Shown piece by piece: positions 17,379-26,932 of a DNA stretch of 64,000 bases. Position 1 is the stretch's first letter. Every line of letters begins with the position of its first letter. The notes beneath the pieces are model-generated. The model ran no database searches. It had not been told where the DNA came from and saw nothing but the letters and a program-made list of their open reading frames with translations. The stretch is from Pseudomonas sp. WJP1 (GTDB taxonomy: Bacteria; Pseudomonadota; Gammaproteobacteria; Pseudomonadales; Pseudomonadaceae). Where the stretch lies: contig NZ_CP110128.1 in NCBI RefSeq assembly GCF_028471945.1, forward strand, positions 6,940,125 to 7,004,124. Reading direction: 5' to 3'. The position numbers and the translations under genes were made by a program.

Positions 17379-17385
17379 AGCAATG

Positions 17386-17428
17386 GATCGCAGCCTTTTG
17401 TAGGCGCTGCCGAAGGCTGCGATCTTTT
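17386..17428. terminator. Convergent terminator / GCTGCGATC repeat
   Basis: GATCGCAGCC pairs with GGCTGCGATC (10 bp) across 19 nt containing TTTTGTAGGCGCTGCCGAA, followed by TTTT on the plus strand. The sequence also matches a dispersed Pseudomonas intergenic repeat. It lies between the thioesterase and pdxY stops. Confidence 0.75.
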
Positions 17429-17441
17429 AGCCGTAACCGCA

Positions 17442-18314
17442 TTACAAACTGATAGGGGTTGCCTCGAACCGCACCCGCGGATGGGCGATCCGGTCCTGAG
17501 CTCGAACCAGCTCCATCTCGTAACTGGCGCAGGCCTGGGTTTCCAGCAACACCTCATGCACCGCCGATGCTGCGAATTCGAAAGCCGCCACCAGGCTGTC
17601 GCCCAGCAGGACGCGCGCCAGGAACAACCCCGACGTCAGGTCGCCAACACCCACCGGCTGACGCGGAAACGCCAGCAGCGGACGCTGCAGATGCCAGCTG
17701 CCTTCGGCTGTCACCAGCAACATCTCGAAGACATCCGCCTTTTTTCCAGGGTAATCCAGGTGCTTGACCAGCACCGCCTTCGGCCCACGTGCCAACAGCG
17801 CACGCGCCATCGCCAGGCAATCGAACAGCGACTGCGGCTTGCGTCCCGAGAAGCTGTCGAGCTCCAGTTGATTGGGGCACATGAAGTCGGCCACGCTGGC
17901 GGCCTCCTCCAGCAGGAAATCGCTGACTTCCGCCGGTACGCTGCAGCCCTTCTCCGGATGGCCCATCACCGGGTCACACAGGTACAGCGCCTTGGGATTG
18001 ATTGATTTGATCTTTGCCACGCCCGTCAGTATCGCCCTGCCCTGGGCTGCACTGCCGAGGTAACCGGACAGTACCGCATCGCAATTGCCCAGCTCGCCAA
18101 TGGCCGCGATACCTTCGACCAGATCGGGAATCTGGTGCGGCGCCAGTACGTCACCCGCCCATTGGCCATACTGGGTGTGATTGGAGAACTGCACGGTGTT
18201 GAGCGGCCAGACATTCACCCCGACCCGCTGCATCGGGAAAACCGCGGCACTGTTGCCGGCGTGACCGAACACCACGTGGGACTGGATAGCGAGCAGATGG
18301 GGTGTACGTTTCAT
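17442..18314 (-). CDS. pdxY: Pyridoxal kinase PdxY
   Basis: Phosphorylates pyridoxal to PLP in vitamin B6 salvage (ribokinase superfamily, cytoplasmic). The protein has 290 residues. The N-terminal [20 protein letters not shown] and the C-terminal [17 protein letters not shown], with the catalytic Asp, are diagnostic; [12 protein letters not shown] lies between. PdxY rather than PdxK is favoured by the [10 protein letters not shown] start. The ATG at 18314 (MKRTPHLLA) is used; an upstream extension of 13 residues looks non-coding. Confidence 0.93.
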   Translation of the reverse strand: MKRTPHLLAIQSHVVFGHAGNSAAVFPMQRVGVNVWPLNTVQFSNHTQYGQWAGDVLAPHQIPDLVEGIAAIGELGNCDAVLSGYLGSAAQGRAILTGVAKIKSINPKALYLCDPVMGHPEKGCSVPAEVSDFLLEEAASVADFMCPNQLELDSFSGRKPQSLFDCLAMARALLARGPKAVLVKHLDYPGKKADVFEMLLVTAEGSWHLQRPLLAFPRQPVGVGDLTSGLFLARVLLGDSLVAAFEFAASAVHEVLLETQACASYEMELVRAQDRIAHPRVRFEATPISL

Positions 18315-18434
18315 GCGGTGAGTTATCCGTAAAACGATTGAAATTCGAGCCACGCAGTATGCGACTAAACGCAGCCTGTACGACAGACCGGCGACACAGT
18401 TAAGCTGACACTATCTTGTTGGAGCGCCCTGTTG

Positions 18435-18848
18435 ATGCTGACCCTCGGAAATATTCTAGTACTGATGCTTTTCGCTACCGCGGGTGCGTGGCTATGGCAC
18501 AACCACGGCTTGCGCGAACACGCACTGGAGCGGGTCAAGCAGCATTGCGCCAAGCTCGGCATCGAGTTGCTGGATGGCAACGTGGCATTGAAAAAAATCG
18601 CCTTCATCAAGGATGCCAATGGCCGGCGACGATTGGCTCGTGTGTATAACTTCGAATTCACCGTAACCGGCGAAACCCGCCACAACGGTACCATCACACA
18701 ATTCGGCCCCCACAGCGCACAGATCGAACTGGCGCCTTATCCCGTGCCATTCGACGACACCCCCACGGTGGCCGACGTGGTCAAGCCGCGTGCCGAGGTG
18801 ATCGAATTGAGCCAGTGGCGGCAGGAACATACCAAGTGGCGGCCATGA
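18435..18848 (+). CDS. DUF3301 family protein
   Basis: A 137-residue protein of the DUF3301 family. It has one N-terminal membrane anchor (MLTLGNILVLMLFATAGAWL) followed by a basic soluble part (ERVKQHCAKLGIELLDG, RRRLARVYNFEFTVTGE). The family is widespread in gammaproteobacteria and its biochemical role is unknown. TTG lies one codon upstream of the chosen ATG. It sits between divergent pdxY and a convergent COG0523 gene. Confidence 0.85.
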   Translation: MLTLGNILVLMLFATAGAWLWHNHGLREHALERVKQHCAKLGIELLDGNVALKKIAFIKDANGRRRLARVYNFEFTVTGETRHNGTITQFGPHSAQIELAPYPVPFDDTPTVADVVKPRAEVIELSQWRQEHTKWRP

Positions 18849-18860
18849 GTCGTTTGGTCT

Positions 18861-19826
18861 TCACTCCAACCGACAGCCGTCCAGACCTTTCTTCAGCCCC
18901 TCGACATCCTGCGACTCACTAAAAATGAGCTCAATCCGCGAATCTTGCCGCCATTCGCTGCTTTTCCATTCCAGCACCGCGTTATCCAGCGCATTCGCCG
19001 ACACCCAGCCCTCGGTGCCGTGGATAACCAACTTGGCCCGCCGCCATTCAAGGCCTGCGAGCCACCGAGCGATCCTGTCGGTGTCAAAGGTCTGGCCTGG
19101 ATGCCAGCGCCAACCAATGCTCCAGCCACCCTCCTGCGTCTGGCTCAAGCAAATCGGCAGCGTAGGATCGGTCCAGATCGCCGGCAACTGCGCCAGCCCC
19201 TTGGGCGCCACGAAGTTATCCACACCCGCCACCGCCTGAGCGTCCAGGCCAGGCAACTGGCTCAATGGCAAGGCCGCGTGGTGCGCCCAGTACAACGGGC
19301 GTACCGGCAACTGCACGACGAGGCGTTGGCGAGCGGTTTCATCAAGGTGCTCCGACTTGTTCATCAGCAACAGGCCGGCACTCTCCAGGGCCTCCTGTTG
19401 CGCCGGCGGTAGCGGCTTGCCAGCGGCAAGCGCCTGGGCGTCCAGAACCAGAACGCAGGGTTGGACACTCAGGACACCTTGCCACGGTGTTTCACCCAAC
19501 TGCCGGAGCAACTGCGCCGGATGCCCCAGCCCGGACGGCTCGATGAACAGTCGATCCGGCCGCGCCTTGCGCAGCAAACGCCCGAGGCCGATCTGAAACG
19601 GCGCACCGTTGACGCAACACAAACAGCCTCCGGCCACTTCACCCAGTGCGATACCATCGGCGTCACGGGTCAGCAACGCGGCATCGATACCGATCTGCCC
19701 GAATTCATTGATCAACACCGCCCAGCGCTCGCCAGCGGGACGTTGCGCCAGCAGGTGCCTGATCAGGCTGGTCTTGCCAGCCCCCAATGGCCCGGCGATG
19801 ACATGGGTGGGTATGTTCTGCAACAT
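18861..19826 (-). CDS. COG0523 (CobW/YjiA-like) G3E GTPase, first copy
   Basis: A putative metallochaperone or metal-insertase GTPase of 321 residues. Walker A is GPLGAGKTS at residues 11-19. The metal-binding CxCC motif of the family reads GGCLCC near residue 67. Walker B-like FIEPSGLGHP and an NKSE guanine-specificity motif follow. The C-terminal CobW_C-like part ends at about residue 320. It is divergent from a small exported protein (26-bp gap) and lies 0.4 kb from a second, longer COG0523 gene. Family is certain; the metal is not, though zinc is likely from context. Confidence 0.88.
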   Translation of the reverse strand: MLQNIPTHVIAGPLGAGKTSLIRHLLAQRPAGERWAVLINEFGQIGIDAALLTRDADGIALGEVAGGCLCCVNGAPFQIGLGRLLRKARPDRLFIEPSGLGHPAQLLRQLGETPWQGVLSVQPCVLVLDAQALAAGKPLPPAQQEALESAGLLLMNKSEHLDETARQRLVVQLPVRPLYWAHHAALPLSQLPGLDAQAVAGVDNFVAPKGLAQLPAIWTDPTLPICLSQTQEGGWSIGWRWHPGQTFDTDRIARWLAGLEWRRAKLVIHGTEGWVSANALDNAVLEWKSSEWRQDSRIELIFSESQDVEGLKKGLDGCRLE

Positions 19827-19852
19827 GATCGAAGATGTCTTGGGAGGTAAGG

Positions 19853-20209
19853 ATGCGGTGGATAGGCATGTCGTTGCTGCTGGCGCTCAATAGCGGCGAG
19901 GCGCTGGCGCAGGCTTGTGTGGTCCACAGCCAGGCGGAACGGCTCGACGTGAAAGTCTGCCAGCAAAACCGCAACATTCCGCAAAAACTCTTTGCCGAAG
20001 GCTTCTGCCAGCCCAGCCTTGCCGGGCAGAAAGTCGAGGTGCAGTACGTCGACCAATGCCCTGGTGGGGCGTTCGGTGTGTGCAGCAACGCCCAAGTCGC
20101 CAATATGCCTTACCGGCAGGATATTCACTATTACGGCGTCGCCACGGATGCGGCGTATTTGCAGCCGTTTTGCGAAGCCCAGAGCCAGGGGACCTGGCTC
20201 AAGCCTTGA
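19853..20209 (+). CDS. Small cysteine-rich exported protein, 118 aa
   Basis: An unrecognised periplasmic protein. The signal peptide is MRWIGMSLLLALNSGEALAQ with AXA-type cleavage after ALA. The mature 98 residues contain six cysteines, probably three disulfides. GGGAGG precedes the ATG. It sits between two COG0523 GTPase genes, divergent from the first and ending 3 bp from the convergent end of the second, so a role in periplasmic metal handling is plausible. That role is inferred from position only. Confidence 0.78.
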   Translation: MRWIGMSLLLALNSGEALAQACVVHSQAERLDVKVCQQNRNIPQKLFAEGFCQPSLAGQKVEVQYVDQCPGGAFGVCSNAQVANMPYRQDIHYYGVATDAAYLQPFCEAQSQGTWLKP

Positions 20210-20212
20210 GGG

Positions 20213-21418
20213 TCAAGCGACCTCTTCATACCAAGGGCCGAACGGATCAGGCAACGAGCACCAGCTCTCTGCCCCCAGCGCCATCTCTTCATCGCTCAAC
20301 AGGCAATCGTCTAGCTCGTCGGCAAGCTGCGTGAAATCGATGTTTTGGCCGATGAACACCAGTTCCTGCCGGCAATCCCCGCTATCAGCGTCCCAGTTCT
20401 GCAGGATGGCGGCTGTGCTTTCCGGGTCCTGCGGCCACTGGTCCTTCGGCACGAACCGCCACCAGCGCCCGGCAAAACCATAACGCATCATCCCACCGGC
20501 CTGGGACCAGCTGCCGGCGTCGGTGTGTTTACTCGCCAACCAGAAGAAACCCTTGGAGCGCAGCAGCTTGCCATTGAGCCACGGGCCGTCGATGAAATTG
20601 AAGAAGCGCTGCGGATGGAACGGGCGACGCGCGCGGTAGGCGTAGGACGCGACGCCATATTCATCGGTTTCCGGCACATGCTCGCCGCGCAGCTCCTGCA
20701 ACCAGCCCGGCGCCTGCGCCGCTTTCTCGAAGTCGAAGCGACCGGTATCGAGGATCTTCTCTAGTGGCACTTCGCCCATGACCATCGGGATGATCTGCGC
20801 CTGAGCGTTGAGTCGCTTGAGGATTGCCGTCAGCTCATCGCGTTCGCGGCTGCTGATCAAGTCGATCTTGCTGATCAGGATGACGTCGGCGAATTCGATC
20901 TGCTCGATCAACAGATCGGTGATCGCCCGCTCATCCCCCTCCCCCAGCGTTTCGCCACGGGAAGCCAGGGTTTCGGCAGCCTGGAAGTCGAGCAGGAAAT
21001 TCATGCCATCGACCACGGTGACCATGGTGTCGAGCCGGGCGATGTCGGTGAGGCTCTGGCCGTTTTCATCGCGAAAGGTAAATGTCTCCGCCACTGGCAG
21101 TGGCTCTGAAATGCCGGTTGATTCGATCAACAGGTAATCAAAACGACCCTCCCGGGCGAGCGAGCTAACCTCCTTCAACAAGTCTTCACGCAACGTGCAG
21201 CAGATGCAGCCATTGCTCATTTCCACGAGTTTCTCTTGCGCACGATTGAGGCTGACATCGCGCTGGACCTCGCTGCCGTCGATGTTGATTTCACTCATGT
21301 CATTGACGATAACAGCAACGCGCAAGCCATTTCTATTACGTAGTATGTAATTAAGAAGTGTACTTTTTCCGGCCCCAAGAAAGCCCGAAAGCACGGTTAC
21401 GGGAAGGCGATTTGACAT
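20213..21418 (-). CDS. zigA: COG0523 zinc-responsive GTPase (ZigA/YeiR-like)
   Basis: A 401-residue G3E-family GTPase thought to deliver zinc under starvation. Walker A is GFLGAGKST (residues about 12-20). The family metal motif is GCICC (near residue 70), followed by [11 protein letters not shown] (Walker B) and SKIDLI (guanine specificity). A C-terminal CobW_C domain covers about residues 240-390. GAGGAG lies before the ATG. The perfect Zur-like palindrome at 21464-21482 sits 46 bp upstream and is shared with divergent folE2. The symbol follows the Pseudomonas/Acinetobacter zinc-linked subfamily and is an inference. Confidence 0.85.
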   Translation of the reverse strand: MSNRLPVTVLSGFLGAGKSTLLNYILRNRNGLRVAVIVNDMSEINIDGSEVQRDVSLNRAQEKLVEMSNGCICCTLREDLLKEVSSLAREGRFDYLLIESTGISEPLPVAETFTFRDENGQSLTDIARLDTMVTVVDGMNFLLDFQAAETLASRGETLGEGDERAITDLLIEQIEFADVILISKIDLISSRERDELTAILKRLNAQAQIIPMVMGEVPLEKILDTGRFDFEKAAQAPGWLQELRGEHVPETDEYGVASYAYRARRPFHPQRFFNFIDGPWLNGKLLRSKGFFWLASKHTDAGSWSQAGGMMRYGFAGRWWRFVPKDQWPQDPESTAAILQNWDADSGDCRQELVFIGQNIDFTQLADELDDCLLSDEEMALGAESWCSLPDPFGPWYEEVA

Positions 21419-21463
21419 CAGAAGCTCCTCACAGGCCATTCATCAAAATTCTATCGTTGCGCG

Positions 21464-21482
21464 AATGTTATCATATAACATT
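21464..21482. promoter_or_regulatory. Zur-box-like palindrome between the COG0523 GTPase gene and folE2
   Basis: AATGTTATCATATAACATT is an 8-3-8 perfect inverted repeat matching the gammaproteobacterial Zur consensus core (GTTATnnnATAAC type). It lies 46 bp from one start codon and about 30 bp from the other, suitable to repress both genes when zinc is ample. Confidence 0.85.
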
Positions 21483-21511
21483 ACAAGCACGCCTCCACGA
21501 TGGATTTCCTC

Positions 21512-22408
21512 ATGAACGCACTGACTCTTCCGGACATCGCCACGCAGGCCTCACGCCAAGCCCTGCCACTGGAGTGGGTGGGCATGTGTGGCATTGCTCT
21601 TCCTGTTTTGCTCGACGGCAAAAAATCGCCTGCGACGGCCGATGCCGGCGTGAGTCTCGATAACGGCGAGGCACGCGGTATTCATATGTCACGGTTGTAC
21701 CTGGCGCTGGAAACGCTCGAGCAAGAGCCGCTCACACCCAAGCAGCTGCGACGGGTTTTACACAATTTCCTGAGCAGTCACGACGGGCTATCAAACAACG
21801 CCTACCTGACCATTCACACTGATCTGCTGCTGAAAAGACCGGCTCTGCTCAGTCCTTTGGCCGGCTGGAAAAGCTATCCCGTCAGCATCGAAGCCCGTTT
21901 GAAAAACCAGATGTTCCACGTGGAACTTAAAATCGCGCTGCCTTATTCCTCAACCTGTCCTTGTTCAGCAGCGCTTTCCCGTCAATTGATTCAACAGCAA
22001 TTCGTCGATGATTTTGCCAACCGGACGTTGCATCACACCGAGGTGCTGGCTTGGCTCGGCTCCCCTGAAGGCATCGTCGCAACGCCCCACAGTCAACGCA
22101 GCACGGCGCAATTGAGTCTGCGTTTGCACGAGTGTGTGGATGAGTTGCCACTGATCGCCGTGATCAACGATGCCGAGGCTGCGCTCGGCACAGCCGTGCA
22201 GACCGCCGTCAAGCGTGCTGATGAACAGGCGTTCGCCTTGGCCAATGGACAGAACCTGATGTTTTGCGAAGACGCCGCTCGACGCCTGAACGTGGCCCTG
22301 AAACGCTCACCCGGCATCAGCGGCTTTCAGATACGCGTCATCCACGCCGAAAGCCTGCATGCCCACGATGCCGTTGCCGAAAGTCGCTGGAACTGGGAGG
22401 CCACCTAA
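21512..22408 (+). CDS. folE2: GTP cyclohydrolase IB FolE2
   Basis: Makes 7,8-dihydroneopterin triphosphate for folate synthesis without strict need for zinc, replacing FolE1 when zinc is scarce. It has 298 residues from the chosen ATG; another ATG lies 12 nt upstream. Family features: EWVGMCGIALP near residue 23, IHMSRLYLALE, the catalytic-Cys region SSTCPCSAALSR (about residue 145) and NGQNLMFCEDAARR. The Zur-like box upstream fits the zinc-sparing role. The gene also contains a parS site (21912-21927) encoding MFHVE. Confidence 0.93.
   Translation: MNALTLPDIATQASRQALPLEWVGMCGIALPVLLDGKKSPATADAGVSLDNGEARGIHMSRLYLALETLEQEPLTPKQLRRVLHNFLSSHDGLSNNAYLTIHTDLLLKRPALLSPLAGWKSYPVSIEARLKNQMFHVELKIALPYSSTCPCSAALSRQLIQQQFVDDFANRTLHHTEVLAWLGSPEGIVATPHSQRSTAQLSLRLHECVDELPLIAVINDAEAALGTAVQTAVKRADEQAFALANGQNLMFCEDAARRLNVALKRSPGISGFQIRVIHAESLHAHDAVAESRWNWEAT
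21912..21927. promoter_or_regulatory. parS centromere site (inside folE2)
   Basis: TGTTCCACGTGGAACT has the 14-bp palindromic core GTTCCACGTGGAAC recognised by Pseudomonas ParB; the last base departs from the 16-bp palindrome. parB lies at 54.7 kb in this window. Confidence 0.9.
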
Positions 22409-22603
22409 TGCGTTTCCAGGCTTTGCGCCGGGATATGTACCGAAGATATGCCGCGCCTCAACAATCACGCTTCTGCGCGACTACAGGGCTTTGCAGAAAG
22501 AGTTTTGAGGGAGCACGACAAACGTCTACATGACAGCGACCGGGGTTTGGATCTAAGGTTAATCCGCTGACGCATGTGATCGAAGCATTCGAGAACAACA
22601 ATC

Positions 22604-23494
22604 ATGATCCAGATCACTCTGCCCGATGGTTCATTGCGTGAATACGATCAACCGCTGACCGTGCATGAAGTTGCCGCGAGTATTGGCCCCGGGCTGGCCA
22701 ACGCTGCGGTAGCGGGTCGGGTGGACGGTCTGTTGGTGGACTGTGAGTTTGTGATCCGGGCCAATGCCAGGGTCAGCATCGTTACGCCCCAGGAACCCGA
22801 CGGCCTGGAGATTCTCCGGCGCTCCTGTTCGCTGGTGCTGGCGATGGCGGTCAAGCAATTGTATTCCCATACCCAATTGCGAACCGGCTCGGCGCTGGGT
22901 GACGGATTCTATTGCGAGTTCGCTGTCGAGCGCCCAATCAGGGCCGCTGATTTGCCGCTGATCGAAGCGCGCATGCACTCATTGGCGGCGGCCAACCATT
23001 CGATTCGCCGCAGTCGCAGTCACTCCCCGTCTTGCGCCGATCTGTCGCTGTATCGCCTCGGGGACACCGACTATTTGACGAGCGGCCCGCATGTCCCCAC
23101 CACCAGGGTCTTGCAGGCGTTTGCCCTCGATCACATCAACGGGACCTTGCAGCAACGCATCTATGGCACCTGCTGGTCCAGCCACCTGGAGCTGCAGCAT
23201 TGGCGCCTGCCGGCCCATGTGGTGGTCGTCAGCATGGATGACAGGCAGGCGAGCTACGCCCACGCGGTCACCGAACGCCTGCGCCGCAGTGGCGTACGCG
23301 CCCTGGCGGACCTGCGCAACGAAAAAGTTCGCCACAAGATTCGGCATCACAGCCAGACGGTGCCGTACCTGGTGGTGGTCGGCGAACAGGAAAAGGCTGG
23401 CGGGTTTGTCAGCGTGCGCAATCGCAACGGGGAGGATTTTGGCAGGATGAAGGTTGAGGCGGTGTGTGAGTGGTTGGGTCAGTCGGGGATTTGA
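22604..23494 (+). CDS. Threonyl-tRNA synthetase-like protein lacking the catalytic core
   Basis: A 296-residue ThrRS paralogue (the true enzyme is about 640). Residues 1-62 are a TGS domain. Residues about 65-190 match the ThrRS editing domain (MAVKQLYSHTQLRTGSALGD, GPHVPTTRV, RIYGT), but the usual HLLGH zinc-like pair reads LVLAM and the CRGPH Cys is lost. At about residue 190 the sequence jumps directly into the anticodon-binding domain (LPAHVVVVSMDD, ADLRNEK). All class II catalytic motifs and their Zn ligands (about 300 residues) are absent. The frame is intact. It lies downstream of Zur-controlled folE2. A non-aminoacylating RNA-binding role is my inference; a decaying paralogue is the alternative. 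Confidence 0.85.
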   Translation: MIQITLPDGSLREYDQPLTVHEVAASIGPGLANAAVAGRVDGLLVDCEFVIRANARVSIVTPQEPDGLEILRRSCSLVLAMAVKQLYSHTQLRTGSALGDGFYCEFAVERPIRAADLPLIEARMHSLAAANHSIRRSRSHSPSCADLSLYRLGDTDYLTSGPHVPTTRVLQAFALDHINGTLQQRIYGTCWSSHLELQHWRLPAHVVVVSMDDRQASYAHAVTERLRRSGVRALADLRNEKVRHKIRHHSQTVPYLVVVGEQEKAGGFVSVRNRNGEDFGRMKVEAVCEWLGQSGI

Positions 23495-23513
23495 GGTGGT
23501 TGAACGGACGTCT

Positions 23514-23560
23514 TCCCGGGCAAGCCTCGCTCCTACAAGAACAAGGCTTTCCCGATAAGG
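23514..23560. repeat. Diverged single REP copy
   Basis: CGGGCAAGCCTCGCTCCTAC resembles a REP half-element, followed by CAAGGCTTTCCCG. It lies between the convergent ThrRS-like and DUF3617 genes. Confidence 0.5.
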
Positions 23561-24082
23561 TTAGGCTCTTGGCTTCACGGTGCCGCAGTCCTGCCCCAAC
23601 CAGACCGCACGGGTATCGAGGCTACCCTTCTGCTGGATGCCGGTGGCGTTGAACGTACCGTTGACCTTGGTGGTGAACTCGCGATCGCTGAGGAAGGTGG
23701 CAACACCCGCGCCCTGCGCTTTCGGGCAGCTGAAGCGGAATTTCCACTGGTTGCCGGTGCGCTCGGTGATTTCCTGTTTGCAACCCGATTGTGGGTCGGT
23801 CAGCGGAATGTTGTCGCTCTTGACCTGCTCTGGGGTCAAGCATGCCCGAATCCCTTTGCCACCCATGGTGATGCCCTGTTTTTCCAGCTGCGCGCGCTGT
23901 TCAGGGGTCATCTGGCTTTGTATTTGACCCAGGATCAGTTGCAGATCCGGCAGGTTCTGGTCATCGACTTTCATGTTGCTCGAGGTCAATTCCCACAAAC
24001 CTGGCTGAAGCATCTGCGCCTGAGCAGCCACAGGAAGTGCCAAACCAAATGCCATGGCCAAACCCAGCAGACGAACGTTCAT
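23561..24082 (-). CDS. DUF3617 periplasmic protein
   Basis: A 173-residue exported protein with the signal peptide MNVRLLGLAMAFGLALPVAA cut near AQA. The mature start MLQPGLWELTSSN is the hallmark of DUF3617, followed by MTPEQRAQLEKQGI, the conserved CLTPEQV and later Cys residues (SGCKQEI, FSCPKAQ, GQDCG). The family's function is unknown. Confidence 0.88.
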   Translation of the reverse strand: MNVRLLGLAMAFGLALPVAAQAQMLQPGLWELTSSNMKVDDQNLPDLQLILGQIQSQMTPEQRAQLEKQGITMGGKGIRACLTPEQVKSDNIPLTDPQSGCKQEITERTGNQWKFRFSCPKAQGAGVATFLSDREFTTKVNGTFNATGIQQKGSLDTRAVWLGQDCGTVKPRA

Positions 24083-24215
24083 CGAGTAACTCCTGATCAG
24101 TAGTGGCCGTTAGACGTCGCCGGCGGGCTTCGGTTCATGGGCCAATTAAATAGCGACATTCTGCACGGAACATGGTCTGTTAAGCATTGAATCTTCAGGA
24201 GCAAGGCTGCCCCCC

Positions 24216-25655
24216 ATGGATTATTTTGGACCGCATGTCTTTGGCTATGTCATCGCCCTGCTGCACTCATTGGGCTTGGTTGCGGCAATCCATGCCGTGT
24301 TGACCGTCCGCACCGCACAAGGCTCGATTGCCTGGGCCTTGTCACTGTTGTTCATGCCTTACCTGACCCTCATTCCCTATCTGGTATTCGGCCGCAGCTC
24401 CTTCGACGGTTACATCAAGGCTCGGCGCCAGGCCAACGAGGAGATGCGCAAGGCTGTCTCCGAGCTCAACTGGCGACCGTGGGTGGAGGAAGCCCTCACC
24501 GCTCGCGCATCCAGCGCCTACGCTTCACTGAGGGCGATGCCGAAACTGGGGCGCATGCCTTGCCTGGCAAACAATGAAGTGCGCTTGCTGGTGAATGGAC
24601 AGGCGACCTTCGAGGCGATTTTCCACGCCATCAGCCAGGCCCGAGAAGCTGTACTGGTCCAGTTCTTCATCATCCACGATGACCGCCTGGGCCGACGCCT
24701 GCGTGACCTGCTGCTACACAAGGCCAGCGAAGGCGTGGTGATTTACCTGCTGTACGACCGAATCGGCAGCCACTCCCTGCCCCACGCTTACGTCCAGTCG
24801 CTGCGCGACGGCGGTGTCAAGGTCAAAGCCTTCGCCACCCGCAGCGGCTGGCTCAATCGCTTCCAGGTCAACTTTCGCAACCACCGCAAGATCGTGGTCG
24901 TCGACGGCATCCTCGGCTTCGTGGGAGGCCACAACGTTGGCGATGAATACATGGGTGAGAAACCACCGCTCGCACCTTGGCGCGATACCCATGTGCAAGT
25001 ACGGGGGCCAGTGGTGGCCTGCATGCAGGAGTCCTTCGCCGAAGACTGGTTCTGGGCGGCCCGCGAGTTACCGCAGCTGATCCTGCCGCAGGTTTATCCG
25101 GACGGCGGAGTGCTGTGCCAAATGCTTGCCAGCGGCCCGGCGGATGCCTACGAAACCTGTTCACTGTTCTTCGTCGAAGCGATTCACGCGTCGACCGAAC
25201 GGGTGTGGATCACCAGCCCTTATTTCATCCCCGACGAAGCGGTCCTCGCTGCGTTACGCCTGGCGGTCTTGCGCGGGGTGGATGTGCGGATTTTGCTGCC
25301 GTCGAGGCCCGACCACCGAATCGTCTACGCCGCTTCCAGCCTCTATGCCTTCGAAGCTGTGCGCGCCGGTGTGCGGGTGTTCCGCTACGAACCCGGTTTC
25401 CTGCACCAGAAAGTGGTGTTGATCGACAGTGAAATCAGCGCCATCGGCAGTGCCAACATGGACAACCGTTCGTTTCGATTGAATTTCGAAGTGATGTTAC
25501 TGACGGTCGACAGGGCGTTTGCTGCCCAGGTGGAGCAGATGCTCAACGACGACTTCGACCAGGCTCATGAAATCGCCAAGGAAGAAGGCCGGGAGACCCA
25601 TCGCCTGCAGCAAGTCGGTATGCGGGTCGCCCGGCTTATTTCGCCCATCCTCTAG
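24216..25655 (+). CDS. cls: Cardiolipin synthase (phospholipase D family)
   Basis: Inner-membrane enzyme that condenses phosphatidylglycerol to cardiolipin. The 479-residue protein has two N-terminal membrane helices (residues about 8-30 and 40-60) and the PLDc_N region [19 protein letters not shown]. Two HxKx4D motifs follow: HRKIVVVD (near residue 225) and HQKVVLID (near residue 400) with GSANMDNRS. This matches ClsA-type enzymes. Its 3' end overlaps the convergent cfa stop by 4 bp. Confidence 0.94.
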   Translation: MDYFGPHVFGYVIALLHSLGLVAAIHAVLTVRTAQGSIAWALSLLFMPYLTLIPYLVFGRSSFDGYIKARRQANEEMRKAVSELNWRPWVEEALTARASSAYASLRAMPKLGRMPCLANNEVRLLVNGQATFEAIFHAISQAREAVLVQFFIIHDDRLGRRLRDLLLHKASEGVVIYLLYDRIGSHSLPHAYVQSLRDGGVKVKAFATRSGWLNRFQVNFRNHRKIVVVDGILGFVGGHNVGDEYMGEKPPLAPWRDTHVQVRGPVVACMQESFAEDWFWAARELPQLILPQVYPDGGVLCQMLASGPADAYETCSLFFVEAIHASTERVWITSPYFIPDEAVLAALRLAVLRGVDVRILLPSRPDHRIVYAASSLYAFEAVRAGVRVFRYEPGFLHQKVVLIDSEISAIGSANMDNRSFRLNFEVMLLTVDRAFAAQVEQMLNDDFDQAHEIAKEEGRETHRLQQVGMRVARLISPIL

Positions 25656-26836
25656 GGATTGTAGATATCGTCTCGCGTCCAGGGCAGCTCATGGCTGCCA
25701 TCGGCGTGGGCTTTCACCGCGAGTATCTGGTGCAGGTTGATCCAGCCTCGGGCGAACGCATAAGCACAACCGGCCAGGTACAGGCGCCAGATGCGCAGGG
25801 CTTGATCCGGCACCAGTTTCGAGGCGGCCTCCAGGTTGTCTTCCAGGCGTTCGCTCCAGTGATCCAGGGTGCGCGCGTAATGCAGACGCAGGCTCTCGAC
25901 ATCGACGATCTCCAGCCCTGCTTCACTGATCTCGGCAGAGATCATCGACAGGTGCGGCAGTTCGCCGTTGGGGAACACATACTTCTCGATGAACTCCCCG
26001 GCACCGCGTCCCACAGGACGCCCATCGGTGTGCTTGGCGGTGATCCCGTGGTTCATCACCAGCCCGCCCTCTTTCACCGCGCCGAACAAGGTTTTGCAAT
26101 ACTCGGCCAGGTTTTCGTGCCCGACGTGTTCGAACATCCCGACGCTGACCACTTTATCGAAGCGCCCGTCCTGAGGCAGGTCGCGGTAGTCGAGTAACTG
26201 CAGCTCGACCAAATCCTCCAACCCTTCCGCTTTTACGCGTTCCCGGGCCAGGGCAAGTTGTTCCTTGCTGAGGGTAATACCGAACACCTTCGCGCCAAAT
26301 TCCCGGGCTGCATACCGCGCCAACCCGCCCCAACCGCAGCCGACATCCAGCAGATATTCGCCGGGTTGCAGGCGCAACTTGCGACACAGATGACGGAATT
26401 TCGCCTGTTGGGCCTGTTCAAGGGACTCACTGCCCGTCTCGAAGTACGCGCAGGAATACGCCATGTCGCTGTCGAGCCACAGTTGATAAAAGGCGTTCGA
26501 GAGGTCGTAATGGTAGGAGATCGCCTTGGCGTCTGTTTCCTTGTCGTGGGGGGTGCGCACAGGCTGACTGTCGAGATCACCGAGCAATGCCTGACTCCAC
26601 TCATCACAGACGCGGATCACATCGCTGATGGAACCTTCCAGTTCCAGTTTGCCCTCGACGAACGCAGCCCCTAGCGCGTCCAGGCTAGGATGGGTGAACT
26701 GGGTGACCATTTGTGGGTCCTTGACCACAATTGTGACACTGGGCGTCGGCCCCAGATTGAACTCATGGCCGTCCCAGAGTCGCAGGCGTAGCGGTAGCTG
26801 CAGATTCTGTAAGGCCGGTGGAAGTTGCGCGAGCAT
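25652..26836 (-). CDS. cfa: Cyclopropane-fatty-acyl-phospholipid synthase
   Basis: Transfers a methylene from S-adenosylmethionine to unsaturated phospholipid acyl chains at the membrane, usually on entry to stationary phase. It has 394 residues. The N-terminal lipid-binding part (about 1-110) leads to the SAM-methyltransferase fold with [10 protein letters not shown] (near residue 170) and the family segments [23 protein letters not shown] and [16 protein letters not shown]. Adjacent cls is also a lipid-modification gene, but the two converge and do not form an operon. Confidence 0.95.
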   Translation of the reverse strand: MLAQLPPALQNLQLPLRLRLWDGHEFNLGPTPSVTIVVKDPQMVTQFTHPSLDALGAAFVEGKLELEGSISDVIRVCDEWSQALLGDLDSQPVRTPHDKETDAKAISYHYDLSNAFYQLWLDSDMAYSCAYFETGSESLEQAQQAKFRHLCRKLRLQPGEYLLDVGCGWGGLARYAAREFGAKVFGITLSKEQLALARERVKAEGLEDLVELQLLDYRDLPQDGRFDKVVSVGMFEHVGHENLAEYCKTLFGAVKEGGLVMNHGITAKHTDGRPVGRGAGEFIEKYVFPNGELPHLSMISAEISEAGLEIVDVESLRLHYARTLDHWSERLEDNLEAASKLVPDQALRIWRLYLAGCAYAFARGWINLHQILAVKAHADGSHELPWTRDDIYNP

Positions 26837-26932
26837 GGAAAATCCCCCTTGTTTCAGACGTCTGCTGAGAGGTTAGACCATCCTTGAAAAATAGCTGGCT
26901 ATCGATTTCATAGTGAACTTCTATGATTCCAA

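Noticed and set aside
22408..22533. 41-codon frame overlapping the folE2 stop (TAATG)
   Set aside because: No ribosome-binding site beyond coupling, Arg/Cys-rich translation, no recognisable family; kept as unlikely.
22604..23494. Frameshift or assembly error as explanation for the short ThrRS-like gene
   Set aside because: The missing core is not found in any frame nearby and the single frame runs through both flanking domains, so it is a true internal deletion.
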